From assembly GCF_958979055.1 (NCBI RefSeq), contig NC_084889.1:5534761-5598760 (forward strand): a DNA stretch of 64,000 nt, in the 5' to 3' direction. Within the stretch, counting starts at the first letter, position 1; each line of letters begins with the position of its first letter. This stretch comes from Alnus glutinosa. Lineage: Eukaryota > Streptophyta > Magnoliopsida > Fagales > Betulaceae. Under the pieces are notes generated by a model. That model made no database searches, was not told the DNA's origin, and saw only the letters and a program-made list of their open reading frames with translations. Of this stretch, positions 36,371-49,720 are shown one piece after another. The position numbers and the translations under genes were made by a program.

Positions 36371-37129
36371 ATGACTGGCTATTGTACGTTTAGTACTACA
36401 TAAAATAAGTTGATGCTTTGTTGTGCTATATTATGCGTGATGCCTGAGCCATACTACGTACGTACACTTAATTAGGCTCAGAATAAATTGTTGCCCGGAA
36501 TACCATATATATATATATGGTATTTTGAGATGGCGATATTTATAGTAAAAAAATGTGTGTTATGTTTTGTGGAGGTTTCGTTGTAATAAAGCAGTCTTCT
36601 GCGATCGACTATATATAGTTTTGAAGTGAATCTCCATCAGTAATCTCGTTATTTTCCTTTGATCAAAACTCTAATTAAACATGCATGCACGTAATTGGGA
36701 TAGGGCTTGTTGGTTGACTTTAGTTAGAACCATACCAGATTTGGAAATAGATACCAAATTAATATAAATATATATAGACCACCTATAGCTCGGTTAACTA
36801 GACAACCGTCCTTCCGGTGATCGGCTGTTTTGGGGGGTGGTCAACCATCTTCAACGACTAGGCCACCCCAAAAACAGCTTAGAGATGGTCTGGCTTTCAT
36901 AGTCACCAATTTTGGGGTGGTCAACCATTTCATTAGTTGTTTTGCTGGAGGGGTCAATAGCACAAAAAACAAAGTTTCAATTAAAAATCACACGAATTTT
37001 ATTTGGTGAAAACCCAACAGCGATTAACAAGGATCATCATTAGGAAAAATAGTAGATGACATCCTTTATTCTGCAACAGATCAAGTAGATGTCTTCGACT
37101 TTGTCCTTGGATTGTGCTAGACTTACGTC
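36371..37129. other. Gap between the peptide gene and the ABCG gene (convergent)
   Basis: Holds both 3' UTRs. At about 36820-36960 lies a small foldback with GCTGTTTTGGGGGGTGGTC matched by the reverse complement of GGCCACCCCAAAAACAGC. It is a GC-rich hairpin like the cores of several elements in this window. No gene. Confidence 0.5.
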
Positions 37130-40100
37130 TTAACACATTCTCCGTAGGAATAAGTAGGCAAGTAGCCTATACACAATAATCATCGTCATCAAAGCTCCGA
37201 CTTCCATTTCACCTTGGTCAAGTCTTAATCCTCTGATGAAAGGACATTCGCAAGAACACGATCCAGAAACTGAGCCTAAGCAACCAAATTGAATTTTCAG
37301 GAGTAGCCTATATGTGTGATAGTTGAATGAGACGTAGCGCAGCCATGACATAAATGATGGGACTTTCTGCACCCATTTACCACAAGTTTCATGTCAGGAT
37401 CAAGAATTATTGTTGAAAATGGTGATAGAAATAGTTGAGAGGAAGAATATGGCCAAGACATCATCTTAATTACCTGGATAAAGAATCCCCCAGATAACAT
37501 AAAAGTCATAACAACAATGGAAGCTAGTGTTGTGGCTTTCTTCACATCCATAAACGCTGCACCTATGGCCAGTCCCAGACCCTGCAAGTTTGAAGTTCAG
37601 ATAAGCAAAAAAATTTGCATGTTTTCTTTCCTAGTTTAATGACTAAAATACCTTACCTGAGCAGCCACAATGCTGAGGAAAAGTGTAAGCATGGTTAGAG
37701 AAAATGCGGCAAAGCTATGCTTCAATCCCACCATGAAATAAACTATCACCAGGAACACTATAGGCAGTAGGAGATCCAAAGGAAGATCAGTAGTGGTTCT
37801 GCCCAAAAAGTATGCACTGAGTTTGTACATGCCAACTGATCTCTCTTTAGCTAGCATGACTCTTTCTTGTGGGAATGTGAAAATGGCAGTGAATAAAGGG
37901 AAGAAGCCCCAGAATACTGACATGAAAAACAAAAGCCCTGCCTGTGCGTCCATTGATTAAAAAGAGTAAAAATTAACAATTGGAACATTGTCAAAAATAT
38001 GGACAGAAGATAGAGTACAATCGAATAATAAATATAGTTGCCTGATCTTGAAGTCTCTCAGGAGTTGAAGAATCTGAGTGCCACCAAAGCAGCCCAATTA
38101 TTACAGCAGTGGAAATTACTTGGGTTACTCGTATACAGCTTAAGTATTCATGGCGTCTCTCCTTAAAGCCCCTCCTGAAAAGAATTGAGAACTGTTCCCA
38201 CCAAGGTGCCCCCCATTCCCCTGAATTTGGCCTGGCCTCCATTCCGGGCTCACCCTCTGTAAGAAAAGGTTTTTGGAGCTTTGTTTTCTCCATTTTTGCG
38301 AGCCTCACTTCATAGGCCTCCACAAGAAACTGAAGGAAGTTAATATTCAATATCAGATTGTTGCACAAAACGGTTTCATTTCATCCAATACGAGTGATAG
38401 TGTATTATTGGTTATTGACCTCATGGACATCAACAGGGGAAAGCCTTCCATGTTTTGATTGAAGTCTTTTGCTTCCAGTTAAGAACTTATCCTCTAGCTC
38501 TGATGGGATAGATTTGTCATGTAAGTTCCCATTTGCAAGATCAATCAGAAACTCTGCCGGGTTCATAGCTATATGTGGAGCACAACCAATGGAGGAGAAA
38601 TACATCATTGCTTCAGAGGCTCTTCCAAAGTACAAGGAGCTTCCTCTACCCAAAAGAATCAGTTTGTCAAACTTGCTAAAGAGCCTACTTGACGGCTGAT
38701 GTATTGTAGTCACCACTGTCTTGCCAGCCTATGAAACGAAACCAAATGAGTATACATAGTAACATATATCTTCAACAAACACAGACGTTTTCGTTCAAAC
38801 TTTCAGTACCTTTGCAATGTTCTGCAGAATCTGACCTATCCGGAGTGCCGTAGTTGAATCAAGACCTGATGTTGGTTCATCTAAGAAGAGTAGTGATGGG
38901 TTGAGGAGGATTTCATTGCCAATACAGACCCTTTTTCTCTCACCCCCAGAAATCCCTCTTACAAATGTACCACCAATTAATGTATCTTGGCACCTGAAAC
39001 ATATATTATATTAACGAATTTCATCCCATCAGACTCACACAAACATATTTAGAGTGATTGAGCAAGCTTGTAAAATACGATTAACAGCGTGAAATATTAA
39101 AAGGGCTGGTTATCAAAATGGATTTTGAACATAGATGGACCATGATCACACCTATCAAGGCCTAGCTCGCTGATGACATTCATAGCCCTTTTCTTTTTCT
39201 GTTCTCTAGTTAAGGTACCAGGAAGACGGAGCAGAGCAGCATATGTTAGAGTTTCTTTGACTGTAAGGTGGGGTAACACAACATCATCTTGCATCACGAA
39301 TCCGATCCTGTTTCATCCAGATTAATATAAATTGTTAGAAAAATAATAGAAAGCAGAAAATCAAAATTGCTCCTTCTATAACGTATATAGGTTACAAAGT
39401 CGCTTTCCTTAAAAAATTATTTGTCCCCACTAAAAATTAATATTAATTATACAAATGGTTACAACAAATATTTTTCTAGGATTTAATCTCAACCGTTAAA
39501 ACAAGTTTGATCTTGTTGTTAACTTTACTAACGGTTCAGTAAACCCAATTGTTAGATCTACCTTATATGCATCTTATAGTCTAGATCAAACTACTACCGC
39601 CTTCCATGCCACTGCCATGTACATGCGTCAGTGGTGCTTAGCAATGTATTAAAGTATGCATACCAAATGCATACACTCAAGCATTACTTTAAAGCAACTA
39701 AACACTTTAAATGTACTTGTTGAGCTTTTTAAATATATACTAATTTGACTTTCTCTTTTTTTGTTTTTTTATATGGGATTCTTTTCTTTCAAAACTCTTT
39801 AATACCTTCTATTTAAAAACATTTTCAAACCTCAAAATAAATAAATATATATACATTCTAATTTTTAAATTGCTTTACCATCAAATAGCCATTTTGTAAC
39901 GTACAGTTTATTTATACTGATACATTAAATAAGCACCATATGCCCACTCAAGCAACGTCTACATGAAAAATAATCAGGTCGATCATCATATCACACAATC
40001 ATCCTCGTTAGGAAAGCAAATCAATCAGTACTCTTAAAATCTTCTCTACATGAAAATTATACACCCTCATCAAACCCCAAATGGCCATTAATGCGATCAA

Positions 40101-41512
40101 TAAGGAAAATTTGTCATGCCCTAGCCTAAAAGTAAACTTACATACGCTCCATTGACCTTACATACGCTCCATTGACGCGAGTGTTACCATGTTGGCCAAA
40201 GAATCTCTCTCCCTCCCTCCCCCCCTCCATAAAAAAAGGGGTACACCTTCAAAGTACGAAGCACATACTCTTTAAATTTCTTTAGTTGTCTCTCTCCTAA
40301 ATAGTATTCTATTGACTTAAGCATTAGTGGTTCTTTGCCAGCCCTCCTCTGACCAGCATTACCCTTTTTTCTTTTTTCTTTTTGCAAGTGACCTGTAGCC
40401 AGTCCGAACGTATGAAAATTATCTTCAAAAATTTATACACCTAAGTAATTATGCATGGGCAAATACGTACTTACCTTCTTTTTAACGGCTTGGTGTATGG
40501 TTGGTCGTTGTAAGTGATGGTACCACTTCTAAGTTTGACTCTTCCACTAAGGAGATTAAGTAGAGTTGTTTTACCCCCTCCAGATGGTCCCATTAGAGCA
40601 AGAAACTCTCCTGGATTTACTGAGCCACTGATTCCATGTAGTATGTAGTTCTCTGCATCTGACCTTTCCACACCTTTCACTGGTACCTTGTACTTGAGAT
40701 CTTGGAACTGCTTATTTGACAGTGAAAATTAGAACGAACGTACACTTCTTTAATTGTATTCTTAATTTATTTGGACTAAGACATGTTTTTTTCAACAAAT
40801 CAATGTTACATATGATATCTTGGATAAAGATATCACCTTGAGATATATTGGTAGGATAGGTTCAAAATTTTTGTTCTTCCACCTGCATGAATCTGCTTCA
40901 TCATCATGATCACTTTCATTCTCTTCTGTGTATAAGAGTAAAGATTAATTAGTGTAATGTTAGTCACACCAGTTAACAGCTTTATACAAGCCAGTTAATG
41001 CATGTCTTATATATTTTCTTTTTTCTTTCTTTTTTTCCCCTTTTTTGAACCCAGTAAAGAAAATGTAGAGATAATTAAAATCACGTGTCAAAAAATGTAC
41101 GTAGTAATTAAGGGACTAGTTTCTTACTGTAAGTTGGACTTTGTAGTCTCAAGACATCTGATGGGATGTCTTCTGAAGGCAAGATGGCTCCTGCAAGGGA
41201 GAAAGAATAGCCTAAACCATTGCTAGAAGCCCTGCTGCCGGCCGTCCGATCATAGATTATTCCTGCATCATTGTTTATCAGCTCATCTATATTAACTAAG
41301 AACTGAGCACTTAATGACTTAGTTTTGCGAATTGCTCTCCCAGTCGGTGATTCTAATTTTTTATCCAAGCTTTTTATTTTACGTAGACCACTTCCACCCT
41401 CATCGCTGTTATCTTGAGCTACGCTTGAGACTTTGCTGCCAAATTTTCTTTGGGGTACGATAATGGCATCCTTCCCAAAACGCTCCAATCTGAATTCTTT
41501 CTTCACGTCCAT
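37130..41512 (-). CDS. Half-size ABC transporter, subfamily G (ABCG22/27-like), 757 aa, ten coding exons
   Basis: Exons (minus): 41512-41128, 40925-40837, 40707-40475, 39307-39152, 38993-38810, 38728-38420, 38329-38042, 37941-37657, 37581-37474, 37366-37130. The order is one nucleotide-binding domain then one membrane domain, the WBC half-transporter layout, which works as a dimer at the plasma membrane. Walker A is GPSGGGKTT (about 198-206), the signature is SGGERKR (about 303-309), Walker B is LLFLDEP, and the H-loop is in TTIHQPSSR. The last about 260 residues hold [12 protein letters not shown] and several membrane helices. The long Ser-rich N terminus with [16 protein letters not shown] matches the ABCG22/ABCG27 clade; ABCG22 affects stomatal water loss in Arabidopsis, but the substrate is unknown. 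A 5' UTR intron ends right at the ATG. Intron 7 starts with GC instead of GT. Confidence 0.93.
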
Positions 41513-41753
41513 CTGTGCTAACTGATCACACATAAAAAGAATTCTATCATTTCGAAGACAAAAAAAAACTAACAGAGAAGGAAAAGGAAATAGTAATAAC
41601 ATGAGAGATCGAGCAAGAAAGATGAGAATAGGATTAATAATTACTTGAGAGAGAGAGGCAGAGAGCTGAATTTGGAAGCGGCCGGAGATGAAAATGAATC
41701 ACACAAGGAAAGGCGAGGGTGATCTCAAGGCCTATGTATGTGCGCTATTGAAG

Positions 41754-41761
41754 CTTATATA
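41754..41761 (-). promoter_or_regulatory. TATA box of the ABCG gene
   Basis: On the minus strand CCTATATAAGC lies about 245 bp upstream of the ATG. A 5' UTR exon (to about 41644, donor AAGTAATTATT) and a leader intron ending at 41513 fit this distance. Confidence 0.6.
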
Positions 41762-41799
41762 GGCCCACTGCGACAGTGTCATATTGCAATGTACATGTG

Positions 41800-44700
41800 C
41801 ATACTTCCACAGCCTTCTTTTTAAAAAATAAAAAATAAAAAATTCTTCTTCCACAGCCTTCTTTCAAAATAAATGCCCAAGTAATAAAATAAAAAGAAAT
41901 TAATAACTGGTTGGACCACTCATTTACCTTTAGGGGTGTTCAGTTAGAATGGCCTGACCATGCCCCCTCGCCCTTGAGAGTGGTAGTTAACCACCCCAAG
42001 TGTGCTGTGCAACTACCCTCCGAGGATCGACTCAGCACAGTGATTAGACCATTCTTGACCTAGGGCTCGGGAAGTAGTGTGACTATTGAAACAAAGAATT
42101 ATAACAACTTAAGGGACAAAAATTACAAACACGTACTTAAAATACAAGATTTACAAAAAATTAAGAGATAAGAGTTACAAAATGATAATTAAATTTATTT
42201 TTATTAATATAGAAGCCTTGAAAACTCGATAGGGTGGTGCAAACTCCCCTCCAATGGCTTGAGAGGTGGTGCAATTGCCCCAAAGGATTTGAAGAGAGTT
42301 GCCGACAACCCCTCACCTCCAAGGAAGAGGTCGGCTACCTCCTAGGAGTGGCTGAAGTGGTTCAATCAACCCAACCACTCTTGCTGTGACTGACCACCCT
42401 TAAAAGGGAAAACAATGGTCAGCCACCTTAAAGCGCATTAAGGAGGGCTTCGGCCACTCTTTTAGTTACCTGGCATTTTTTATTTTGTAAGTTTATGTGG
42501 CGTAATTAATTCAAATCATTAGCATCACAAATCCTTTGTAATCCCTCCAATTCCAAGAAACTCGAGAAACCTCAATCCTCGTCTTTAAAACGAAAGATTC
42601 AAAAAATAAGCCCTAAGATGTAGCCAACGACAAAATTTACAGACAGCAGAGGACCAATGTCCTGTGGTGGGCACGCATGCATCAGCATTGTGCATTGACA
42701 CATATAGATGAGAGCCAAAAAAAAATGGCGGTGCCCCAAATAGTAAGGCAGAAGACAGTACGTACGTACGCGGAGAAGCATGGCACATGGTAACATGGTA
42801 TACATATATATTGCAGGTGGGTAGTGTGTACGGCGAAGGAGGCGACCAGTTATGCAATGGCTTCACTTTGGCCCGTTTGAACTCTCCTTTTCCTCCCTTT
42901 AGGGTGTTTTCTTTTAATGATTGTAAAATAAAATTGATGTGATACAAAGTTGAAATAATTTATATGGAAAAATAAAAAAAAATTATATTGTAGTGAATTT
43001 TTTATTTAAAAAATAATAAAAAAATATTAATGTGATATAAAAAGTAAAAAAAAAATTAAGAAATATTTTGAAGTAAATTTTTTTTTTTTTAAAGGAGTGA
43101 AAGTAAGGGAAGGGAAAAGTGGTTATCACGTTGCTATCAACAATATGTACTATATACTCTTGGCAGTAAAGATGGATGATGTGGTTAATTAGCATGCGCG
43201 CAGCGTGGTGAAGTACACATTGACATGTATATATAGATGAGATCGATCGATCCAAATATTGGGCGGTGCCCTGAATACAAGGGCAGAAGGCAGTAGCCGG
43301 ACGAGCACAGGGACGTACGGGCCACATGCTCGATCTGTGGCAGACTGAAACCGGTTATGCATGCATTAACTTCCCTTTGTCATATTACAATCAATCACTC
43401 TATGAGTCTATGTACGTACTGCCTTGGGTGCTACTCTAGATTGGCAATTATCCGGGTTTTGCTAGCTGTACTTGAAATTCTACTTTTTGGGCTACCATCC
43501 AAAATTTGATTGATTAATTCAAATATTCAATAACCGAAAGCTCTCTTCTCCTTCCACTCCTATCATTCAGCCATCTCCATCAATAATTTAATTACCACAA
43601 GAGCCAGCTTTTCATCTCTTTCAATATCCCTCACGTTTTTCCTCTGTCTTTCCTCCCTCATAGATTTTCCCTGATCCCTTAAATCCACTTAAACTGATTT
43701 TTGAAGCCACCTCACAGTGTTTGGAATATGATATGCTCTTTAGCTTAAACATGCAATTCCCCTGACCCTATTTCTATGCTACATATTGGGCATTAGCTCA
43801 TTATTGTTCTTTCCTCTTCTTTATTTTTTTTTTTAGAATTAGCAGGTGGTCACTCAAGTTGAGATACTTTGGTGCTTATTGAAATGGATTCTCGAAGTTT
43901 GTTAGAATTTAGAGGTTTCATTGTTATGCCTTTGTATTAGTTATTTGTTGTTGAAAATAATGAGACTTGGAATTGCATTAGGAAAAAGAGCTTTAAAGTC
44001 AACAAGAGCTTTTGATTTTTAAACTTTTGCTAAAAAAAAGTGTTTTGGCCTTTTTTTAGAGTAGAAAAGTCAAATAAGTACTTTCGAAATTTCTTACCAA
44101 ACAAGCCAGCTTTTTATTTAGCACAGCTTTTTAGATATTAAAAATAGTTTTTAAGTTCTTTAACGCAATCTCAAACAAACCCTTATAAGTATATTGGACC
44201 TAGATTATTCTGTTGGGGGAATATATCTTAGAGAATTGGTATTTATGATATATTGTGTTTGACAGTTATGAAGTACTTTAATGAAAAGTCAGTCGATCTG
44301 CAGTTATTAAGTTTTGGTGGATTGTTTATAGAGCTCTGCTTGATGTTTAATTTATAAGTAATTGGTGGTATAAATAGTTGATTCTAGGATGAAATAAAAT
44401 TGTAAGAAAATGTTTGAAATAGGTTTAACATTATGTTTTAGTAGGCATCATGTCATGTATTGGGATTGGGCTTGGGCTTGGGTGTGACAAACCAATGGGT
44501 AAAAGGTGGATGCACAATCAAATGAGTTGATATTATGATCCTCTTAAATTATTTGTCTAAATTTGAGAGAATTCGAGCATGTGATTGTGATAAATCACTT
44601 ATATGACTCACCTGACCAAATAAAAATTAGGCTGACCAACCACTTATCCGGTCAAATGAGTTTCATAAGTGATATTGCATAATCACATGCCAAAATTCTC

Positions 44701-46731
44701 TTAAATTCAAACAAATAATTTGATAGCTAGTGCCCTCCTCCAATTAGCTGAAAAGTGTAAATGAGTGGCAAAAACAATACAAAAGTCAAATGGCAGGCAT
44801 TCATCATGGCATGGATCGATCCTAGCCCAGCGTCAATCCGAGGATCAAATAGTACTACAATATTTGATATTTTGTGAGTGAATATTTTTGGATATTATAC
44901 TTTCTTTCTTTCTTAATTAGTTATGGGATATTATAATCAGATACAATTAAAATGTAAGTGATATTTGCTTTTAAATTTAATATATATATTTTTTAATTTT
45001 TTATAAACAAATAAAAAAAACCCCAAAACTTCCATATTTATGAATTTTATACCAAAACAAAAACACGACGAATTAATTGAATGGTCCAAATAAAATATAT
45101 TGCACAGTGCAATACGTACCCAGATCCCAATCCAAAAATGTTGCCATGCTGGAGTGCATGCCGGTTAGCTATCGACACAAGGAAACCTCAATACAAGAAA
45201 TTTGAGACAGTACTGGCCTACTAATCTTAAATTCAAATAATCATAGCCACCTATGATTCCATAGATGAGAGTGATATCATACTTAGAATATATTTCGTTG
45301 TTTTTGTTTGGGCTTCTTTTGTGTCCGGCCAGCTTGTAAACCTACCACTTTGGACCACGCCATGAAAGCATTTCCCTTAATGTGTCATATGAGCGTTGCA
45401 TGGCCATCATTGTTGTAATAACTTAATTGAAAGTGTATTCGATCGTTCGCCTTGATCCATTAATTGATATCCATGAAATAATTCTACAAGAAAGTTTATT
45501 ATAGTGGGAATAATGCCTATCATAATTAAAATTAGGTCTTCCAACAAATATTTCTATAGCCGTTTGTAATTTTTTTTTTTTTTTCTTATAATTAGGAAGG
45601 ACCAAAGCATAAATGAGAGAGCAAGTCTAATCTTAATAGGGGCCAAACCTAATTTTTAGGCTAAAAAAATATATATTTAACTATATATAAATATTTTACG
45701 GAAATTCTTTTAACTAGTACAAATATTTTAACAATATATATTCAAAACTAGAGGAGGGGGCCATCCTCTAGGGATGAGGATTCCCTCAATCCTATTCGCT
45801 TATTTATAATTAACCATGAAAAAAAAAAATAAGAAAAATCAATTGTTTCTCATTCTATGCAACAATGAATATAATGAGAAACTATTTACTAGAAAATTAA
45901 ATTTGTATTGATACCCATGCATATTCTTTTCTTTTAGGCTCCTGTTGCTTAGAAAAAATAGGAAAGGGAAACAGAATTTATATTGCTCAGAATTTTTTAT
46001 ACATATCATTTGGAATATTTTAGCAAGAAAATTAAATCCCAATTAACTCAAATTAAGCATTTGAAAGTTCTTAGCCCTAGCTAGTTTAGTAAAATTAATT
46101 GGTTGAGAAAATAATCAAAGCAACGACAATCTACGTACATGTTATTTTGAAAAATCATTTTGGCCTAGGATTTCTAGCTTTTTTTTTTTTGACCAAGCTT
46201 TGGCCTCCCTTGAAATAAGTTGTAAAGTCGCTTTCTCCACTCTCTGCAGCAAAACCAAGCATCATGTATGACCCAACTCAACCCATCAATAATTGACCGA
46301 ATTGAATGGAGACGTCCTTAAATTAATTAATTTCGTGTCAAACATATATAGGGTTAAGAAAAGTCAAAGGGGCGACCCATGTTGGCCCCGTTCGATGACC
46401 GGACCATGACAATGAGAAGCTAGCTGCATACATGCATGTATGTATATAAAAGTAAGGGTTGGGAGAAATGTGTAGCAATTTTTTATTGCATAGTGCCTAT
46501 CATGACCAAAGCGGAGATGTTACTATCGGCATACATTAAGAGGGACGGAACTAGTCGATGGATTGAGAGATTATAACTTTTGGTTTTTCTCGTGGGTAAT
46601 GCATTCACACTAGGGTTTTTCTTGTGATTAATGCATTCACACTAAATTTTCATGTCAGATTTACTGATTGATGTGTGGTGTTTTAAATTAATGATTAACA
46701 CTTGTTTTTAATTAACTGACATGAGAAGTTA
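41800..46731. other. Gene-free region with decayed transposon sequence
   Basis: No gene seen. Around 41940-42480 the sequence has many ACCACCC/GGGTGGT blocks (for example AACCACCCCAAGTG and TGACCACCCTT), like the GC-rich cores of foldback elements nearby, but no ends could be placed. Near 44165-44185 CTCAAACAAACCCTTA looks like one end of a Tourist-type MITE; no partner end was found. A (TA/AT)-rich block lies at 44980-45010. Confidence 0.45.
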
Positions 46732-46913
46732 GAGTAATTCTAGATGTTATTCATGTGTCCCTCTAAAAATAATGTGACTTTTAAAATAATAATTAGATTA
46801 AATAGCCATGCTACACATCATTCTCCATCATATTTCCCAACAATCTCTTTTACAAAATAATTTATCATTGAATTTATGAGACTCACATGGCCGGTGTCTT
46901 ATACATCCAATTA

Positions 46914-47075
46914 GGGAAATGATAGTTGGGGGCCAACTTGCCGCCCCCAGCAGCCTTTTTATAATAAAAAAAATGGTTTTTTAATGAAAAAGTAATTTTT
47001 GAAGTTGCTTTTTCATTAAAAAAATCTCATTTTAATTAAAAGGGGCGGGCAAGTTGGCCCCTGCCTATCATTACT
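46914..47075. mobile_element. 162-bp hairpin MITE with 10-bp target duplication
   Basis: Perfect 10-bp direct repeats CATCCAATTA (46904-46913 and 47076-47085) flank an element that folds almost end to end. The left arm has AATGATAGTTGGGGGCCAAC and the right arm in reverse complement AATGATAGGCAGGGGCCAAC; both then have TTTTTTAATGAAAAAG. A 9-10-bp duplication suggests a Mutator-type source. Confidence 0.85.
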
Positions 47076-47190
47076 CATCCAATTATAGATTCACCCATCT
47101 AGGTAGGAGATGGGTTGGAGAATAATTTTTATCATTTCTGTAGATCTGCTAGAATGTATGAAAAATATATTATATTTTCAGTACATTTCA

Positions 47191-47500
47191 TGTTTGATTG
47201 ATATGAAAATATTCTCTATTTACGGGTCAATTGTAATCAAATATATATTAGGACTGTAATTAAATCATGGATTACCATACTTGTATTTACTCTAAACCTT
47301 ATAAATAGAAACCTTTGTAGTTTGTACTGTAAACAAACAAGTTCATGAGCACAATGTAGCCCTTAGGGCTAATTCGTAGAGGTAGACGTAGGTGTCTTAC
47401 ACCAAACCACCCGTAAATTCTTAATTCTTTGTGTCTCTTCTCTCTCATACTTCCACTATTATATATTCCTATAATTCCCATAATTTAAGTTTTCTCACAT
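47191..47500 (+). mobile_element. Solo-LTR-like insertion, about 310 bp
   Basis: It starts TGTTTGATTGATATG, has a TATA-like CCTTATAAATAGAAACC in the middle (about 47297-47313) and a pyrimidine-rich end, as in copia LTRs. It is flanked by the 6-bp repeat ATTTCA (47185-47190, 47501-47506). The terminal dinucleotide is not a clean CA (CA lies one base inside), so the right boundary is tentative. No internal element domain remains. Confidence 0.5.
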
Positions 47501-47609
47501 ATTTCAACAAGATAAAAATTTAATAGTGATGATGTATCACACATTCAATGATAATTCTAAAAGCCACATCATTTTTTAAGGGACACAAGAATGACATGTA
47601 GCATTACTC

Positions 47610-49248
47610 GAAAAAGTCACTTAAAACACGTCATATCAGCCAGTGTGAAGAATAGCATTACTCTTTTGTCATTTGTGAGATCAAAATTATTTACTATCTT
47701 CATAGAATTATATAAAGACAAGAAAAATAATGCAACCACATAAGGGAAAGTACTGATCTGTAAGTAAGACTGTAACGATGCATGCACCCGTTGAAAACAC
47801 AGGAACTAATCCTCTAAACAAGAAACCACAAGAATTAATGCATGCCACCTAATTAAACACTTAGGTGCAAAAGCATATAAATAAACTAATATATATTATA
47901 GTGTGAACTCAATCTCATATTACATGGCACATGCTTAAACGACTTCTAGAATAAAACGAAGATAATATAATTTAATTATGCATTCTTACAAATTTTATAT
48001 TGCATGTAAAGATTTGCTTCCTAATTATATGGTAAATTATATGTAACCCTTAATTAGAGCAGATCGATTCATTCCTTTGAGAACACACCTTGACGTATGA
48101 GTTCCTGTTCGCATGTAGAAATGAAGAAGTAAGCCCACGTGGAAGGCTATCAAATTCTGGCATTTGACCTAGACTTTTTTTCTTCATTTGAAATATGGCA
48201 ACCTTGTAACCAATTAGAAAAGTTGAAAATAAAAATAAGCGATGAAAATTTGAGTGTCAGCCAAATCTTACCACGCCATGGGCATACCTAATGGTCAAGT
48301 CTTCTTCTCTTTTCTGGGCAAGCCCATAAGGGCTCCAACTATTTCGGTTGGAAAGCCACCATCTTACGTACACAGCCATGGCTTTAGTTTGTGTCCTACG
48401 CAAGTCGGAGGTAGGGAAGGCAATTCTTGTTTATGGGTCGAGTTCATGGCGTATCGAGTTATAAGTATACAATTATATAAGTTAATTAAATGGGTCAAAC
48501 TCTTTAACCTTGATAAAACACGACCCGTATAACCTGTTTAATAAATAAATCGTATTGAGTTGACCCGAACACGACCAATTTCAACCTGTTTCGACTTGTT
48601 TAATATCAGTGGTTTAAAGTGACCCAAATTCTTGGTATGACCTAATTAGTACAATTTCATAAATAATAAGCATAAATTGTATCAATTATACATATTCACA
48701 ACTAGATTTATAACAACAATTTAATTAATAATTGATATCTAAGTATCCGTAATCATAATTAAAATAAAATAAAATAAAAAATAACCCAACTTCTCAGCAC
48801 AATATCAAATCAAAATAATTTCTAAATTAATATTAATAGAATGAAAAGTATATAGAGCTGAAATGTAATTTTAATTTATACTGATTATGCGGGTTAAGCA
48901 TGTACTTACTTGAGATTGACATGTTTATTAATCGTATAGAGTTCGAAAGTCGTGTAAAAAACTGTCCACCCTGAATTGAAGGTACCCCACATCTTCAATT
49001 ACTTGCGTTACACCTAGATCAACTTGCATATATTTTTGTACACAGAAAATACAAGATGCAAGCCGTAAACCCAATAGCAAGGTGAGTAAAGGTGTGCATG
49101 CATGTCTACTTAATTAATCAACAATGTGAACCATGCATTATAATTATTCTAAGCCGGCCTGCACTCTGACTCATATTCCACAGACCACAGCTCCTCACAA
49201 AAAAAAAAAAAAAAAAAAAAAGGCCAAGATTGAGTAGCTTAATTAATG
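47610..49248. other. Gene-free AT-rich region
   Basis: No gene recognised. 48430-48970 has repeated motifs such as AACACGACCC and CGAACACGACCAATTTC, common in decayed plant transposons, without definable ends. An A22 run lies at about 49200-49221. Confidence 0.45.
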
Positions 49249-49720
49249 TAGGGATATACAAACAGTTATAACTTGCAATTTTTTACTAAAATCGCTAACC
49301 ACCAAGGCAGATGTGGTTATTTTTATAACCGTCGGTTAGCGGTTATTGTGTTTATAACTGACGATTTTAAAACCGCTTTTCAATTTGGGTTTTGAGCCGG
49401 TTTTGGACCGGATTTTAATTTTTCCAAAAAAGACTTTAATAATTTTTGGACATTTTGCCTTTTGGTACAAAATTAACAAATCTAAATACAAATCCAAAAT
49501 ATTTATTAAAAAAAAAAATACAAATCCAGAACACAAACAAATCAAAAACCAAAACATTATATATATATATATATAGGGGAAGGCAGTTAGCGGTTATTAA
49601 CCACTTTTTGCAAATTCTATAATCGCTAACTGCTTCCACCTAGGCGATTAGTGATTATACAGTTATGCGGTTAGCGGTTTAAAAGCGGTTAATTATAACC
49701 GCTTCGCTTATACGCCCCTA
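49249..49720. mobile_element. hAT-type non-autonomous element, 472 bp
   Basis: The left end is TAGGGATATACAAACAG and the right end in reverse complement is TAGGGGCGTATAAGCG. Both are followed by GGTTATAA-like sequence, and there are many AACCGCTAAC/GTTAGCGGTT motifs inside. The flanks are GCTTAATTAATG (49237-49248) and GCTTAATG (49721-49728): an 8-bp hAT-type duplication with a 4-bp slippage on the left. No transposase. Confidence 0.7.

Larger units (their letters stand above)
46732..47609. mobile_element. MITE (GAGTAATGCTAC-end family) carrying nested insertions
   Basis: The outer ends are GAGTAATTCTAGATGTTATT on the left and, in reverse complement, GAGTAATGCTACATGTCATT on the right. Homology continues inward over about 70 bp (GTGTCCCTYWAAAA, then ATGTGRCTTTTA). 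Related elements of this family here are under 250 bp, so most of this 878-bp span is later insertion: a 162-bp MITE (46914-47075) and a solo-LTR-like block (47191-47500). The flanks GAGAAGTTA and GAAAAAGTC are only weakly alike. Confidence 0.6.

Noticed and set aside
42583-43327. Minus-strand frames of 97-120 codons
   Set aside because: No recognisable domain, no homologous splice structure; composition looks intergenic.
43950-44185. Complete Tourist MITE
   Set aside because: Only the right end (CTCAAACAAACCC) is convincing; no matching left end or TSD.
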